From DATBIO01 sp036556965 (GTDB lineage Bacteria > Acidobacteriota > Vicinamibacteria > Fen-336), in contig DATBIO010000060.1 in assembly GCA_036556965.1 (NCBI GenBank), positions 1-11,528 on the forward strand: 11,528 nucleotides of DNA, in the 5' to 3' direction. Both the position numbers and the translations under genes were made by a program. Below, in pieces: positions 1-8,264 of the stretch. Within the stretch, counting starts at the first letter, position 1; every line of letters starts with the position of its first letter. The notes beneath the pieces were generated by a model. That model searched no databases, was not told where the DNA came from, and was given only the letters and a program-made list of their open reading frames with translations.

Positions 1-530
1 GGGCGGCCTCGCCGTCTCCCTCTCCCGCCCCCACGCCGGCGCCGTTCGCGTGGCGGTTCCACGTCTACCGCCGCGACGCGGCCGGCTCTTACGACGAGCC
101 GCTGACGCCGTCGCCGGTGGCGCTCGAGAAGTTCGTGGACGACACGGCGGCGGCGGGAGCGAGCTGGTGCTACATGGTGCGCGCCGTCCTCTCCACCGCC
201 CCGCTGGTGGAGAGCGTGGACTCGCCGGAGGCGTGCGTCACCGTGGAGGACGTCTTCCCGCCCGCCTCCCCGTCGGGGGTCACCGCCCTCGTGCGCGACG
301 ACGGGGTGGAAGTCTCGTGGAGCCCCTCGACGGAAGGCGACCTCGCCGGCTACCGCATCTACCGCACCGAGCCCGACGGGGCACCGGTGCGGCTGGGCGA
401 GGCGCCCCTCACGGAGACGCGCTTCCTCGATCCCAGCCCCCGCCCCGGGGCGCGGTACTCGGTGACCGCCGTGGACGGCCGCGGCAACGAGAGCCCGGCC
501 TCCCCGCCCGTGGAGGCGGTGTCGCCCTGA
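1..530 (+). CDS. Fibronectin type III domain protein (5' partial), probably exported
   Basis: The reading frame is open from base 3 to the TGA at 528-530, giving 175 residues; the true start lies upstream. The visible part opens with a Ser/Pro/Ala-rich linker (about residues 3-14). Next comes an FnIII-like segment containing WRFHVYRR, with two cysteines (about residues 56 and 78) that could form a disulfide. A more typical FnIII module follows, with VSWSPS, DLAGYRIYR and YSVTAVDGRGNESPAS. FnIII modules bind proteins or carbohydrates and are usually extracytoplasmic in bacteria. A lipoprotein or secreted location is therefore likely, but the signal peptide is outside the window. The next gene begins 17 bp downstream with its own SD, so this is probably the upstream member of the same operon. 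No catalytic function can be assigned. Confidence 0.8.
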   Translation, partial: AASPSPSPAPTPAPFAWRFHVYRRDAAGSYDEPLTPSPVALEKFVDDTAAAGASWCYMVRAVLSTAPLVESVDSPEACVTVEDVFPPASPSGVTALVRDDGVEVSWSPSTEGDLAGYRIYRTEPDGAPVRLGEAPLTETRFLDPSPRPGARYSVTAVDGRGNESPASPPVEAVSP

Positions 531-547
531 GAGGAGAGCAGCCTCCG

Positions 548-1306
548 ATGGCACGGTACGTCCGGCTGGCCACCACGGACGGCCCGCGGTGGGCGCGCGA
601 GGAGGGCGAGGCCTATCGCCTCCTGCGCGGCGACCCCTTCACGGATGCGGCCGCGGAGGACGCGCGCGTCCCGCGCGCGGGCGCGCGGCTGCTCGTTCCG
701 GCCACCCCGAGCAAGATCGTGGCCGTCGGCCTCAACTACCGGGACCACGCCGCGGAGCGCGGCCAGGCGCTGCCCGCGGAGCCGCGGATCTTCCTCAAGC
801 CGCCGAGCGCCCTCCTGGGGCCGGAAGGCGTCATCCGCCGTCCCGGGTGGGCCGGGCGCGTGGACCACGAGGCGGAGATGGGGATCGTGATCGGCCGCCT
901 CGCCCACGACCTGCCCTCCCCGGAGGCGGCGGCCGCCCACGTCTTCGGAGCGGTCTGCGTCAACGACGTCACCGCGCGCGAGCTGCAGGACCGGGACGTG
1001 CAGTACACGCGGGCCAAGGGCTTCGACACCTTCTGCCCCGTCGGCCCCTGCCTGGCCGCCGGTCTCGACTACGGCAACCTGCGCGTGGAGGGGCGGGTGA
1101 ACGGCGTCGTGCGCCAGAAGAGCAGCACCGCCCAGCTCGTCTTCCCGGTGGGGCACCTGGTGTGGTTCGTCTCGCGGGTCATGACCCTCCTCCCCGGCGA
1201 TATCATCTCCACGGGGACTCCCGCCGGCATCGGCCCGCTGGAGGGAGGCGACGTGGTGGAGGTCGAGGTCGAGGGCGTGGGCATCCTGCGCAACACGGTG
1301 GCCTGA
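548..1306 (+). CDS. Fumarylacetoacetate hydrolase (FAH) family enzyme
   Basis: This 252-residue protein starts at ATG 548, preceded by GAGGAG at 531-536. The open frame extends further upstream, but there it overlaps the FnIII gene in another frame and has no family similarity. The FAH fold is shown by VGLNYRDHAAE (about 60-70), FLKPPSALLGP (about 82-92), DHEAEMGIVIG (106-116), VNDVTARELQ (138-147), AKGFDTFCPVGP (157-168) and STGTPAGIG (221-229). Glu108, Glu110 and Asp140 match the divalent-metal ligands of the family, and Lys158 is in the usual active-site position. The length is right for the short single-domain members, which act as acylpyruvate hydrolases, oxaloacetate decarboxylases or isomerases of aromatic catabolism. 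Sequence alone does not choose the substrate. The neighbours suggest central carbon or acyl-CoA metabolism rather than a dedicated aromatic pathway. Confidence 0.93.
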   Translation: MARYVRLATTDGPRWAREEGEAYRLLRGDPFTDAAAEDARVPRAGARLLVPATPSKIVAVGLNYRDHAAERGQALPAEPRIFLKPPSALLGPEGVIRRPGWAGRVDHEAEMGIVIGRLAHDLPSPEAAAAHVFGAVCVNDVTARELQDRDVQYTRAKGFDTFCPVGPCLAAGLDYGNLRVEGRVNGVVRQKSSTAQLVFPVGHLVWFVSRVMTLLPGDIISTGTPAGIGPLEGGDVVEVEVEGVGILRNTVA

Positions 1307-1315
1307 GGGGGGAGC

Positions 1316-1984
1316 ATGAAGATCTTTCTGGACACGGCGAGCCTGGACGAGATCCGCGAGGGGGCGCTGCTGGGAGTGGTGGACGGCGTCACCACCAACC
1401 CCAGCCTGCTGGCCAAGGAGAAGGGCGACCCGGAGGAGATCCTCCACGCCATCTGCGAGACGGTGAAGGGCCCGGTGTCCGCGGAGGTGGTGGCCACGGA
1501 CGCGGAGGGCATGATCCGCGAGGGCCGGCACTGGGCCACCGTGCACGAGCACATCGTGGTGAAGTGCCCCTGCACCCCCGACGGCCTCAAGGCCACCAAG
1601 GTCCTCGGCGGCGAGGGCACGCGGGTGAACATGACCCTGATCTTCTCGCCCACCCAGGCCCTGCTCGCGGCCAAGGCGGGCGCCCGCTTCGTCTCCCCCT
1701 TCGTGGGCCGGCTCGACGACATCGCCACCCCCGGCATGGACCTGGTGGCGGACATCCTGCAGATCTTCGACAACTACGACTACGACTGCGAGGTCCTCGC
1801 CGCCTCCCTGCGCCACCCCATGCACGTGGTGGAGGCGGCCAAGGTGGGCGCCCACATCGGCACCATGCCCTTCTCCGTCTTCAACGCCCTCCTCAAGCAC
1901 CCCCTCACCGACATCGGCCTCAAGCGCTTCCTCGACGACTGGGAGAAGGCCCGGAAGGAGCTGGGGTCGAGGTCCCGCGCCTGA
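1316..1984 (+). CDS. tal: Short-type transaldolase (FSA/TalC/MipB family)
   Basis: This protein has 222 residues and starts at ATG 1316, with a purine-rich GGGGGGAG just upstream. It is a single TIM barrel of the compact transaldolase family. It begins FLDTASLDEI, followed by VDGVTTNPSLLAKEKG, VSAEVVATDAEGM, IVVKCPCTPDGLKA, VNMTLIFSPTQALLAAKAGA and SPFVGRLDD, and closes with HPLTDIGLKRFLDDW. Lys83 is the Schiff-base lysine. The family splits into fructose-6-phosphate aldolases and true transaldolases. This protein has Glu57 and Phe129 where E. coli FsaA has Gln and Tyr, and overall it resembles Bacillus YwjH, so transaldolase is the better call. The reaction would move a dihydroxyacetone unit between sugar phosphates in the non-oxidative pentose phosphate pathway, in the cytoplasm. 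Its TGA overlaps the next ATG by one base (TGATG), so the two are probably translationally coupled. Confidence 0.93.
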   Translation: MKIFLDTASLDEIREGALLGVVDGVTTNPSLLAKEKGDPEEILHAICETVKGPVSAEVVATDAEGMIREGRHWATVHEHIVVKCPCTPDGLKATKVLGGEGTRVNMTLIFSPTQALLAAKAGARFVSPFVGRLDDIATPGMDLVADILQIFDNYDYDCEVLAASLRHPMHVVEAAKVGAHIGTMPFSVFNALLKHPLTDIGLKRFLDDWEKARKELGSRSRA

Positions 1985-2179
1985 TGCCGCTCTACGAGTA
2001 CCTCTGCGAGGCCTGCGGCGCCCGTTTCGAGCTCTACGTGCGCGCCTTCGGGGAGGAGGTGCGCTGCCCGGCGTGCCAGGGCGCGCGCGTGGAGAAGCAG
2101 CTCTCGTCCTTCGCCCTGGCCGGCGTGGCGGCGGGGAGCGGCGGGGGGGGGTGCGGTTGCGGGCGAGGCGGCTGCGGCT

Positions 2180-2190
<11 letters not shown>
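1984..2190 (+). CDS. FmdB-family zinc ribbon protein with Cys-rich tail
   Basis: This is a 68-residue protein whose ATG overlaps the transaldolase stop. MPLYEYLCEACGARFELYV is the classic opening of FmdB-type regulatory or zinc ribbon proteins. Cys8-x2-Cys11 and Cys28-x2-Cys31 form the zinc knuckles. After a short linker (FALAGVAAGSGGGG) the protein ends in a glycine/cysteine tail with Cys57, Cys59, Cys64, Cys66 and a terminal His68, which could bind a second metal or be redox active. FmdB proteins are named after a putative regulator in the formamide/acetamide amidase cluster of Methylophilus. Their general role is poorly defined and this copy is not recognisable as a DNA-binding regulator. 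The tail codons overlap the start of the carboxylase gene by 11 bases, so its composition may be partly constrained by that overlap. Confidence 0.88.
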
Positions 2191-3750
<1,560 letters not shown>

Positions 3751-3754
<4 letters not shown>

Positions 3755-3790
3755 CGGCCAATCCGCCGCTCGCTGCGGAGCCGCCGCTAG
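3751..3790. terminator. Candidate bidirectional terminator spanning both stop codons
   Basis: A perfect 8-bp inverted repeat, CTAGCGGC (3751-3758) and GCCGCTAG (3783-3790), encloses a second stem TCCGC (3762-3766) and GCGGA (3775-3779). Both share the centre 3770.5 and the loop is 8 nt. The left arm contains the TAG stop of the plus-strand carboxylase gene and the right arm contains the stop of the minus-strand kinase gene. The position between convergent genes fits a two-way terminator. Neither strand has a U-run after the stem, so intrinsic termination is inferred from structure and location only. Confidence 0.5.
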
Positions 3791-5079
3791 CGCCCGGCCA
3801 CGAGCCAGAGCATGACGAGGGCGGCGAGCACGACGGCCGCGCCCATGACCACGGATCGCCACCGGTAGCCACCCGCCACCGGTTTCTGGAATCGATCCGG
3901 CTTGGCGGAATCGAGTCCGCCCCTGTGCGCCAGCCACTCGGGGAAGCCTCGGGGAGGAGCGGGCTCAAGAAGTAGTGGGCCCCTCGGCTCGTTCGCAGAC
4001 ATGGTCCCCAGGGCCGCGGAGGCGCCCGCACGAACCGCGGGGTCGGCGTGGGCCAGGGCCCGGCGCAACGGCTCCCGGAGCAGGCGCGCGACGTCCGGTC
4101 GTGGCGCCAGGGCACGTGGCGCGCGGGCCGGAGCTCCAGCGGGCGTGAAGACGGCGTCGGTGGGCTGGTGGGCGAGGCCGAGCCGTGCCTGGCGGAGCGC
4201 AGCGAGGAGCTCCGGGCAGCCCGGATACCGCTCGGCGGGGGACTTGGCCAGGGCCCTCCGCAGGACCGGGACCAGGGCGTGGGGAAGTTGAGCGGCCACG
4301 GAACCGTCCAGGGGCGGTTCTTCCTCGAGATGGGCCAGCATGGTGGCCACCGGCGAGTCGCGCCGGAAGGGAACGCGGCCGGTGAACACCTCGTAGGCGA
4401 GGACCCCGAGGGAATAGACGTCGCTCGCGAAGTCCAACGGCCGTCCGCGCGCCTGCTCCGGGCTCATGTGCTCCGGCGACCCCACCACCTGGCCCGAGCC
4501 GGTGAGGCCAGCGGTGTTCTCTTGGCCCCAGAGCTTGGCGATCCCGAAGTCCATCACGCGGACGGTCCCGCGCGGGTCGCGCATGACGTTCGCGGGCTTG
4601 AGGTCGCGGTGGATCACGCCCGCCTCGTGGATGGCGCGCAAGCCTTCCGCCACCTGCAGGACGACGTCGTAGGCTTCCTCCCAGGGAAGCGCGCCGCGCT
4701 CCTCGATGGTCCGCTTGAGGTCCGTGCCCTCCAGGAACTCCATCGAGATGTAGGCCAGCTCGCCGTCCTCCCCGTACTCGTGGATGGCGCACACGTTCCG
4801 GTGCCGGACCCTCCGCGCCAGCTTGATCTCGGAGCGGAAGCGCTGCGCGGTCTGCTGGTCGCGCGCCGGGCGCACGACCTTGAGGGCGACCGTCTCGTCG
4901 AGGGTCCGGTCGTGGGCGCGGAACACGACGCCCATCCCGCCCGCGCCGAGGGGCGCCTGGATCTCGTAGCGTGACGCCACCAGGGAGCCGGGCCCGAGGG
5001 GGAGGTCGGCGGGCCAGCGGCAGACCGCACAGGCCCGCCCCTCGGGCTGGTCCGGAGCGCCGCAGTACCGACACGTCAT
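3787..5079 (-). CDS. Tail-anchored Ser/Thr protein kinase with N-terminal zinc ribbon
   Basis: This is a 430-residue protein starting at ATG 5079. A zinc ribbon comes first (Cys3-x2-Cys6 and Cys17-x2-Cys20). The Hanks-type kinase domain spans about 38-298. It has the Gly-loop LGAGGMGVV (44-52), Lys67 in ALKVV, Glu84 as the likely helix-C partner, HRDLKPAN (157-164, catalytic Asp159), DFG (177-179), MSPEQ in place of APE (205-209) and SDVYSLG (219-225). All catalytic residues are present, so it should be active. A short HEAT-like segment follows (about 331-360). The chain ends in one hydrophobic helix (about 409-427) and three or four residues, so it is probably a tail-anchored inner-membrane protein with the kinase in the cytoplasm. 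The open frame extends upstream to 5520, but that stretch is antisense to the ATPase gene and lacks kinase-family features. No SD is visible; if the promoter call is right, the leader is only about 11 nt. Confidence 0.93.
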   Translation of the reverse strand: MTCRYCGAPDQPEGRACAVCRWPADLPLGPGSLVASRYEIQAPLGAGGMGVVFRAHDRTLDETVALKVVRPARDQQTAQRFRSEIKLARRVRHRNVCAIHEYGEDGELAYISMEFLEGTDLKRTIEERGALPWEEAYDVVLQVAEGLRAIHEAGVIHRDLKPANVMRDPRGTVRVMDFGIAKLWGQENTAGLTGSGQVVGSPEHMSPEQARGRPLDFASDVYSLGVLAYEVFTGRVPFRRDSPVATMLAHLEEEPPLDGSVAAQLPHALVPVLRRALAKSPAERYPGCPELLAALRQARLGLAHQPTDAVFTPAGAPARAPRALAPRPDVARLLREPLRRALAHADPAVRAGASAALGTMSANEPRGPLLLEPAPPRGFPEWLAHRGGLDSAKPDRFQKPVAGGYRWRSVVMGAAVVLAALVMLWLVAGR

Positions 5080-5096
5080 CGGGAGACTTCGGGGAG

Positions 5097-5126
5097 ACGA
5101 TACGACGGCCTCGCGCGGCGCCTCAA
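5097..5126 (-). promoter_or_regulatory. Predicted sigma-70-type promoter of the kinase gene
   Basis: Read on the minus strand: TTGAGG (5126-5121), an 18-nt spacer, then TATCGT (5102-5097). Transcription would start near 5090, about 11 nt before the kinase ATG. The -35 is one base from TTGACA at its core (TTGA), and the -10 is two changes from TATAAT. The call is strengthened by its mirror-image partner on the other strand. Confidence 0.55.
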
Positions 5127-5128
5127 GC

Positions 5129-5158
5129 TTGACGCCCTCGTTGCCCGGGCCGTATCGT
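5129..5158 (+). promoter_or_regulatory. Predicted sigma-70-type promoter of the ATPase/TPR gene
   Basis: TTGACG (5129-5134), an 18-nt spacer and TATCGT (5153-5158) read on the plus strand. Transcription would start near 5165, about 30 nt before the chosen GTG start. The -35 box begins 2 bp from the opposing -35 box, so the two promoters should compete for polymerase. Confidence 0.55.
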
Positions 5159-5194
5159 CGCGCGCACGCACCCTTCGGCTCCAACCGTCTGTTC

Positions 5195-7927
5195 GTGAGC
5201 GCGCCCTCTCCCCACGCCTTGCCGCCGCGGCCTCCGGAGGCGACGCCCTTCGTGGACCGCTCGGCCGAGATGCGGCGTCTGGACGGCCTGCTGCAGCAGG
5301 CGGCGGGCGGCGCGGGCCGGATGGTGATCGTCACCGGCGAAGCGGGCATCGGCAAGACGGCGCTGCTGAGGGCCTTCCTGGGCCGCGCCCGCCAGCGCGC
5401 GGACGATGCCTTGACGTTGCTCCGCTTCCATTGCGTCGAGCAGTACGGGGCGGGTGACGCGTACCTGCCCTTCCTCGACGCGCTGGGCACCCTCCTCGTG
5501 GGCAAGGGGAAGGAGCCCACCGCGGCGCTGCTGCGGTCCTACGCCCCCACCTGGTGCCTCCACCTGCCCGCCCTCTCCGCCTCGCCCGCGGACCGGAGCG
5601 CGCTCCAGCAGCAGACCATCGGCGCAACCAAGGACCGCATGCTGCGCGAGATGTGCGACGTGCTGGAGGCCGCCGCCTCGGCCTCGGTCCTGGTGGGATT
5701 CATGGAAGACGTGCAGTGGCTGGACTCCTCCAGCGCGGACCTGGTCCGCCACCTGGCCCGGCGCGTGAGCCGGCAACGGATGCTCATGATCGGCACCTTG
5801 CGTCCCGCGGAGATGCAGGCGGAGCCCCGGCTGCGCGCGTTCCTGGACGAGCTGCGCACGCACGAGTACTGCCAGGAGGTGTCGCTGGGCCCGCTCTCGG
5901 AGGGCGACGTCGCGGACTACCTCGAGCAGCGCTTCCCCGACCATGGCCTGCCCCCGTCGTTCGCGCCGCTGCTCCACCTCAAGACGGAGGGTCACCCGCT
6001 CTTCGTGTGCAGCCTCGTCCAGCACCTCGTGGAGCGTGGAGACGTCGCCTGGCGCGAGGGGCGCTGGGGCCTGGCGCGCGTCTTGTCGGAGGCGGACCTC
6101 GCCGCGCCGGAGAGCGTGCGCGGCATGATCCGGAGGAAGGTGGAGGCGCTCGACGAGGAGGAGCGCGCGGCGGTGGAGCACGCGAGCGTCCTGGGTCGCG
6201 AGTTCCATTCCTCGGCCCTGGCCGCCATGCTCGAGGCGGACGAGCTGGCCACGGAGGAGCGCCTGCAGAGGCTGGACCGTGCCCACCGGCTCCTGGACGT
6301 GGTGGGCGACGAGGAGCTGCCGGACGGGACGCTCGGCACCCGCTACCGGTTCACGAACGCGCTCTACCAGGAGGTCCTCTACGAGGCCATGGTCAGCCGG
6401 CGGCGCGTGCAGCTCCACGGGCGCGCGGCGGCGGCGCTCCTCCGTCACCACGGGCGCGTCACCGCGCGCCTGGCCACGCCTCTCGCCCTGCACTTCGAGC
6501 GGGCCCGCGACTTCGAGCGGGCGGCGGCATGCCGGATCGAGGCCGGCGACAGCGCCGCCCGCCTCTACGCCAACACCGAGGCGGAGCAGCACTATCGCCA
6601 GGCCATCACCCTGCTGGAGAGGCTCCCCCCCGTGATCAGGACGGATCAGGAGATCCGGACGTACCAGCGGCTCGGGGCGGTCGACCTGGCCTCGGGCCGC
6701 TTCGCCGAGGCGGTGGCGAGCTACACGCGCATGCTGGAGGCCGCCCGCACCGCGGGCGCGGCGGCGCTGGAGCACGCGGCCCTGAGCGGGCTGTGCAACG
6801 CCCTCTTCTTCTCGAGGCGCATCGAGGAGATGGCGGTGCGCGCGCACCAGGCGCTGGGCGCCGCGGAGCGCGCGGGCGACGAGTCGCTCCAGCTCGAGGC
6901 CATGCTGCTGGTGGCGCAGATCCTCCAGGAAGAGGGGGACCTCGCCGACTGCCGGTCGCTCCTGGACGAAGTGCGCGCGCGGGCGCGTGCCCTCGGAGAG
7001 CAGCGCACGCTCCTCGCCGCCCTGCTCTACCGCGGCTGCGTGCACTACTGGCAGGCCGACTTCGAAGAGGGCCAGCCGACGCTCCGCGAGGCGCTGGGCC
7101 TGGCCCTCGAGCAGCGCGAGGGCTTCATGGCCCTCATCGGCTACCAGTTCCTGGGCCTCACCCTCGGTGGGGTGGGGCGCGTCGGCGAGGCGCTGGCCAC
7201 GCTGGGCGAAGGCATGGCCATGGGGCGCCGCAACGACGACCGGTTCTGGCTGCCGCGCCTGGCCAGCCACGTGGGGTGGCTCCACCGCGAGATGCAGGAC
7301 TTCGAGGGCGCGGCCGCGCACGACCTCGAAGCGGTGGAGACGGCGCGTGCGGCCGGCGTGGAGCCGGCGCGGGCGAGTGCCCTCATCAACCTCAGTCTTG
7401 CCTACACCCATGGTGGGCGTCGGGACGAAGGACTCGAGATCCTGCGCGGACTCTCGGCCGAGGTCCGCCAGGCTCCCTGGTTCAGCTGGCTGTTCGAGAT
7501 GCGCCTGGAGAGCGCGCTGGCCGAGCATTGGCTGGCGCGTGGCGATCTCGCCCGGGCGCGCACGCACGCGCACCGCACGCTGGCCCATGCCCAGCCGCGC
7601 GAGGCGCGCGTCTACCTGGCGGGCGCCCACCGCTTCCTGGCCGAGGCGGCGCGCGCCGAAGGGGAGCTGGCCGAGGCGGAGGGCCATCTGGAGCGCGGCC
7701 TCGCCGTTCTCCGCGGGCGGGCGGCCCACCTCGCGGCCTGGAGGCTGCTCGCCTTGCGCGGAGCGCTCAGGACGGATGCCGGACGGCGGGCCGAGGCGCG
7801 CTCCGCGTATGCCGAGGCCGCCACGACGGTGCGCTTCATCGCCGCCCACGTGGACGACGCCCTCCTGCGCCAGACCTTCCTGGACGCGCCCTCGGTGCGC
7901 GCCGTCCTCGAAGCCGCCGGCGCCTAG
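5195..7927 (+). CDS. AAA/STAND-like ATPase with TPR array (PknK-type sensor module without kinase)
   Basis: This is a 910-residue protein from GTG 5195. The frame is also open back to a TTG at 5129, but that codon lies in the predicted -35 box, and conserved sequence begins only at PFVDRSAEMRRLDGLL (about 18-33). The start is therefore uncertain, as no SD is visible. The NTPase module has Walker A GEAGIGKT (48-55), a Walker B-like SVLVGFMEDVQWLD (164-177) and the GTLRP sensor strand (about 200-204). A winged-helix-like segment follows (about 305-345, with LDEEERAAVEHASVLGREF), then TPR-like helical pairs from about 445 to 900. There is no LuxR-type helix-turn-helix, cyclase or kinase domain at either end. 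In PknK-type and MalT-like proteins this NTPase-TPR part senses a ligand or partner and gates an effector. Here the divergent kinase is the likely partner, by inference from context. Confidence 0.9.
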   Translation: MSAPSPHALPPRPPEATPFVDRSAEMRRLDGLLQQAAGGAGRMVIVTGEAGIGKTALLRAFLGRARQRADDALTLLRFHCVEQYGAGDAYLPFLDALGTLLVGKGKEPTAALLRSYAPTWCLHLPALSASPADRSALQQQTIGATKDRMLREMCDVLEAAASASVLVGFMEDVQWLDSSSADLVRHLARRVSRQRMLMIGTLRPAEMQAEPRLRAFLDELRTHEYCQEVSLGPLSEGDVADYLEQRFPDHGLPPSFAPLLHLKTEGHPLFVCSLVQHLVERGDVAWREGRWGLARVLSEADLAAPESVRGMIRRKVEALDEEERAAVEHASVLGREFHSSALAAMLEADELATEERLQRLDRAHRLLDVVGDEELPDGTLGTRYRFTNALYQEVLYEAMVSRRRVQLHGRAAAALLRHHGRVTARLATPLALHFERARDFERAAACRIEAGDSAARLYANTEAEQHYRQAITLLERLPPVIRTDQEIRTYQRLGAVDLASGRFAEAVASYTRMLEAARTAGAAALEHAALSGLCNALFFSRRIEEMAVRAHQALGAAERAGDESLQLEAMLLVAQILQEEGDLADCRSLLDEVRARARALGEQRTLLAALLYRGCVHYWQADFEEGQPTLREALGLALEQREGFMALIGYQFLGLTLGGVGRVGEALATLGEGMAMGRRNDDRFWLPRLASHVGWLHREMQDFEGAAAHDLEAVETARAAGVEPARASALINLSLAYTHGGRRDEGLEILRGLSAEVRQAPWFSWLFEMRLESALAEHWLARGDLARARTHAHRTLAHAQPREARVYLAGAHRFLAEAARAEGELAEAEGHLERGLAVLRGRAAHLAAWRLLALRGALRTDAGRRAEARSAYAEAATTVRFIAAHVDDALLRQTFLDAPSVRAVLEAAGA

Positions 7928-8264
7928 GCCCCGAGTCCGGGCGCCCGCCGCGCGCACCGCCCAGTGCGGGGTCGGCCATCGCGCAGACGTTGGGCGATCG
8001 GGGCCCCGCCGTCCACAGAGCCGAGCGCGCGTGCCGTCCGGGCAGCCCTGGATTCAACGCCTTGCCCGATGGGTGGCCGGACGGAATCGAGTGGGCACGG
8101 CCGTTGCTCTTGCGCCGAAGCCGTGAAGAGCCACCGCCCCTCGCGCGACGGCGCGGGCCAGACGCCGGGCCCTCCCGGTCCCGGCCCCGAGCCCCATGCC
8201 GTATCATCGGCGCACCCGGAAGTCGCCGCCAAGAGACCGCCCACCCGCTGTCCTCGGGAGCATA
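7928..8264. other. 337-bp intergenic region before the sigma factor gene
   Basis: No convincing gene is seen here; open frames on both strands lack SD sites and family features. Two possible stem-loops can be drawn. The first pairs GGCC-ATCGC (7974-7982) with GCGAT-GGCC (7994-7998 and 8002-8005, with a 3-nt bulge) and could terminate the ATPase transcript, although no U-run follows. The second pairs CCGTCCGG (8034-8041) with CCGGACGG (8077-8084) across 35 nt. A GTATCATCGG stretch (8201-8210) resembles the -10 region of the divergent promoters, but there is no matching -35. The region probably holds the sigma operon's control signals. Confidence 0.5.
8202..8207 (+). promoter_or_regulatory. Possible -10 element (TATCAT) of the sigma factor operon
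   Basis: TATCAT lies in the context CCGTATCATCGGCGC, very like CCGTATCGTCGCGCGC at the ATPase promoter. Transcription would start near 8213-8215, upstream of the GTG 8265 start. No TTGAC-like box is present 16-19 nt upstream, so the promoter may need an activator or use another sigma factor, perhaps its own product. Confidence 0.3.

Larger units (their letters stand above)
5096..5159. repeat. 64-bp dyad centred on TCAAGCTTGA between divergent genes
   Basis: The outer arms GACGATACG (5096-5104) and CGTATCGTC (5151-5159) are perfectly complementary. The inner palindrome TCAAGCTTGA (5123-5132) has exactly the same centre, between 5127 and 5128. The bases between arms and centre are not symmetric. 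The symmetric parts coincide with the -35 and -10 boxes of both predicted promoters. The dyad could therefore simply be two promoters placed back to back, or it could also be the binding site of a dimeric regulator. Confidence 0.7.

Noticed and set aside
5129..5194. A 22-residue N-terminal extension of the ATPase from TTG 5129
   Set aside because: The TTG forms the predicted -35 box, the extension is not family-like and there is no SD. Kept only as an alternative.
5080..5520. N-terminal extension of the kinase frame by 147 codons
   Set aside because: It would run antisense through the Walker A region of the ATPase and precede a natural zinc-ribbon start; no promoter or SD supports it.
5123..7957. 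A 944-codon minus-strand open frame opposite the ATPase/TPR gene
   Set aside because: It shadows a gene with clear Walker motifs, its composition is low-complexity and no SD or motif is seen.
8034..8084. CCGTCCGG/CCGGACGG inverted repeat as a riboswitch or small RNA
   Set aside because: An 8-bp stem with a 35-nt gap is easily found by chance at this GC content, and there is no promoter, terminator or known aptamer pattern.
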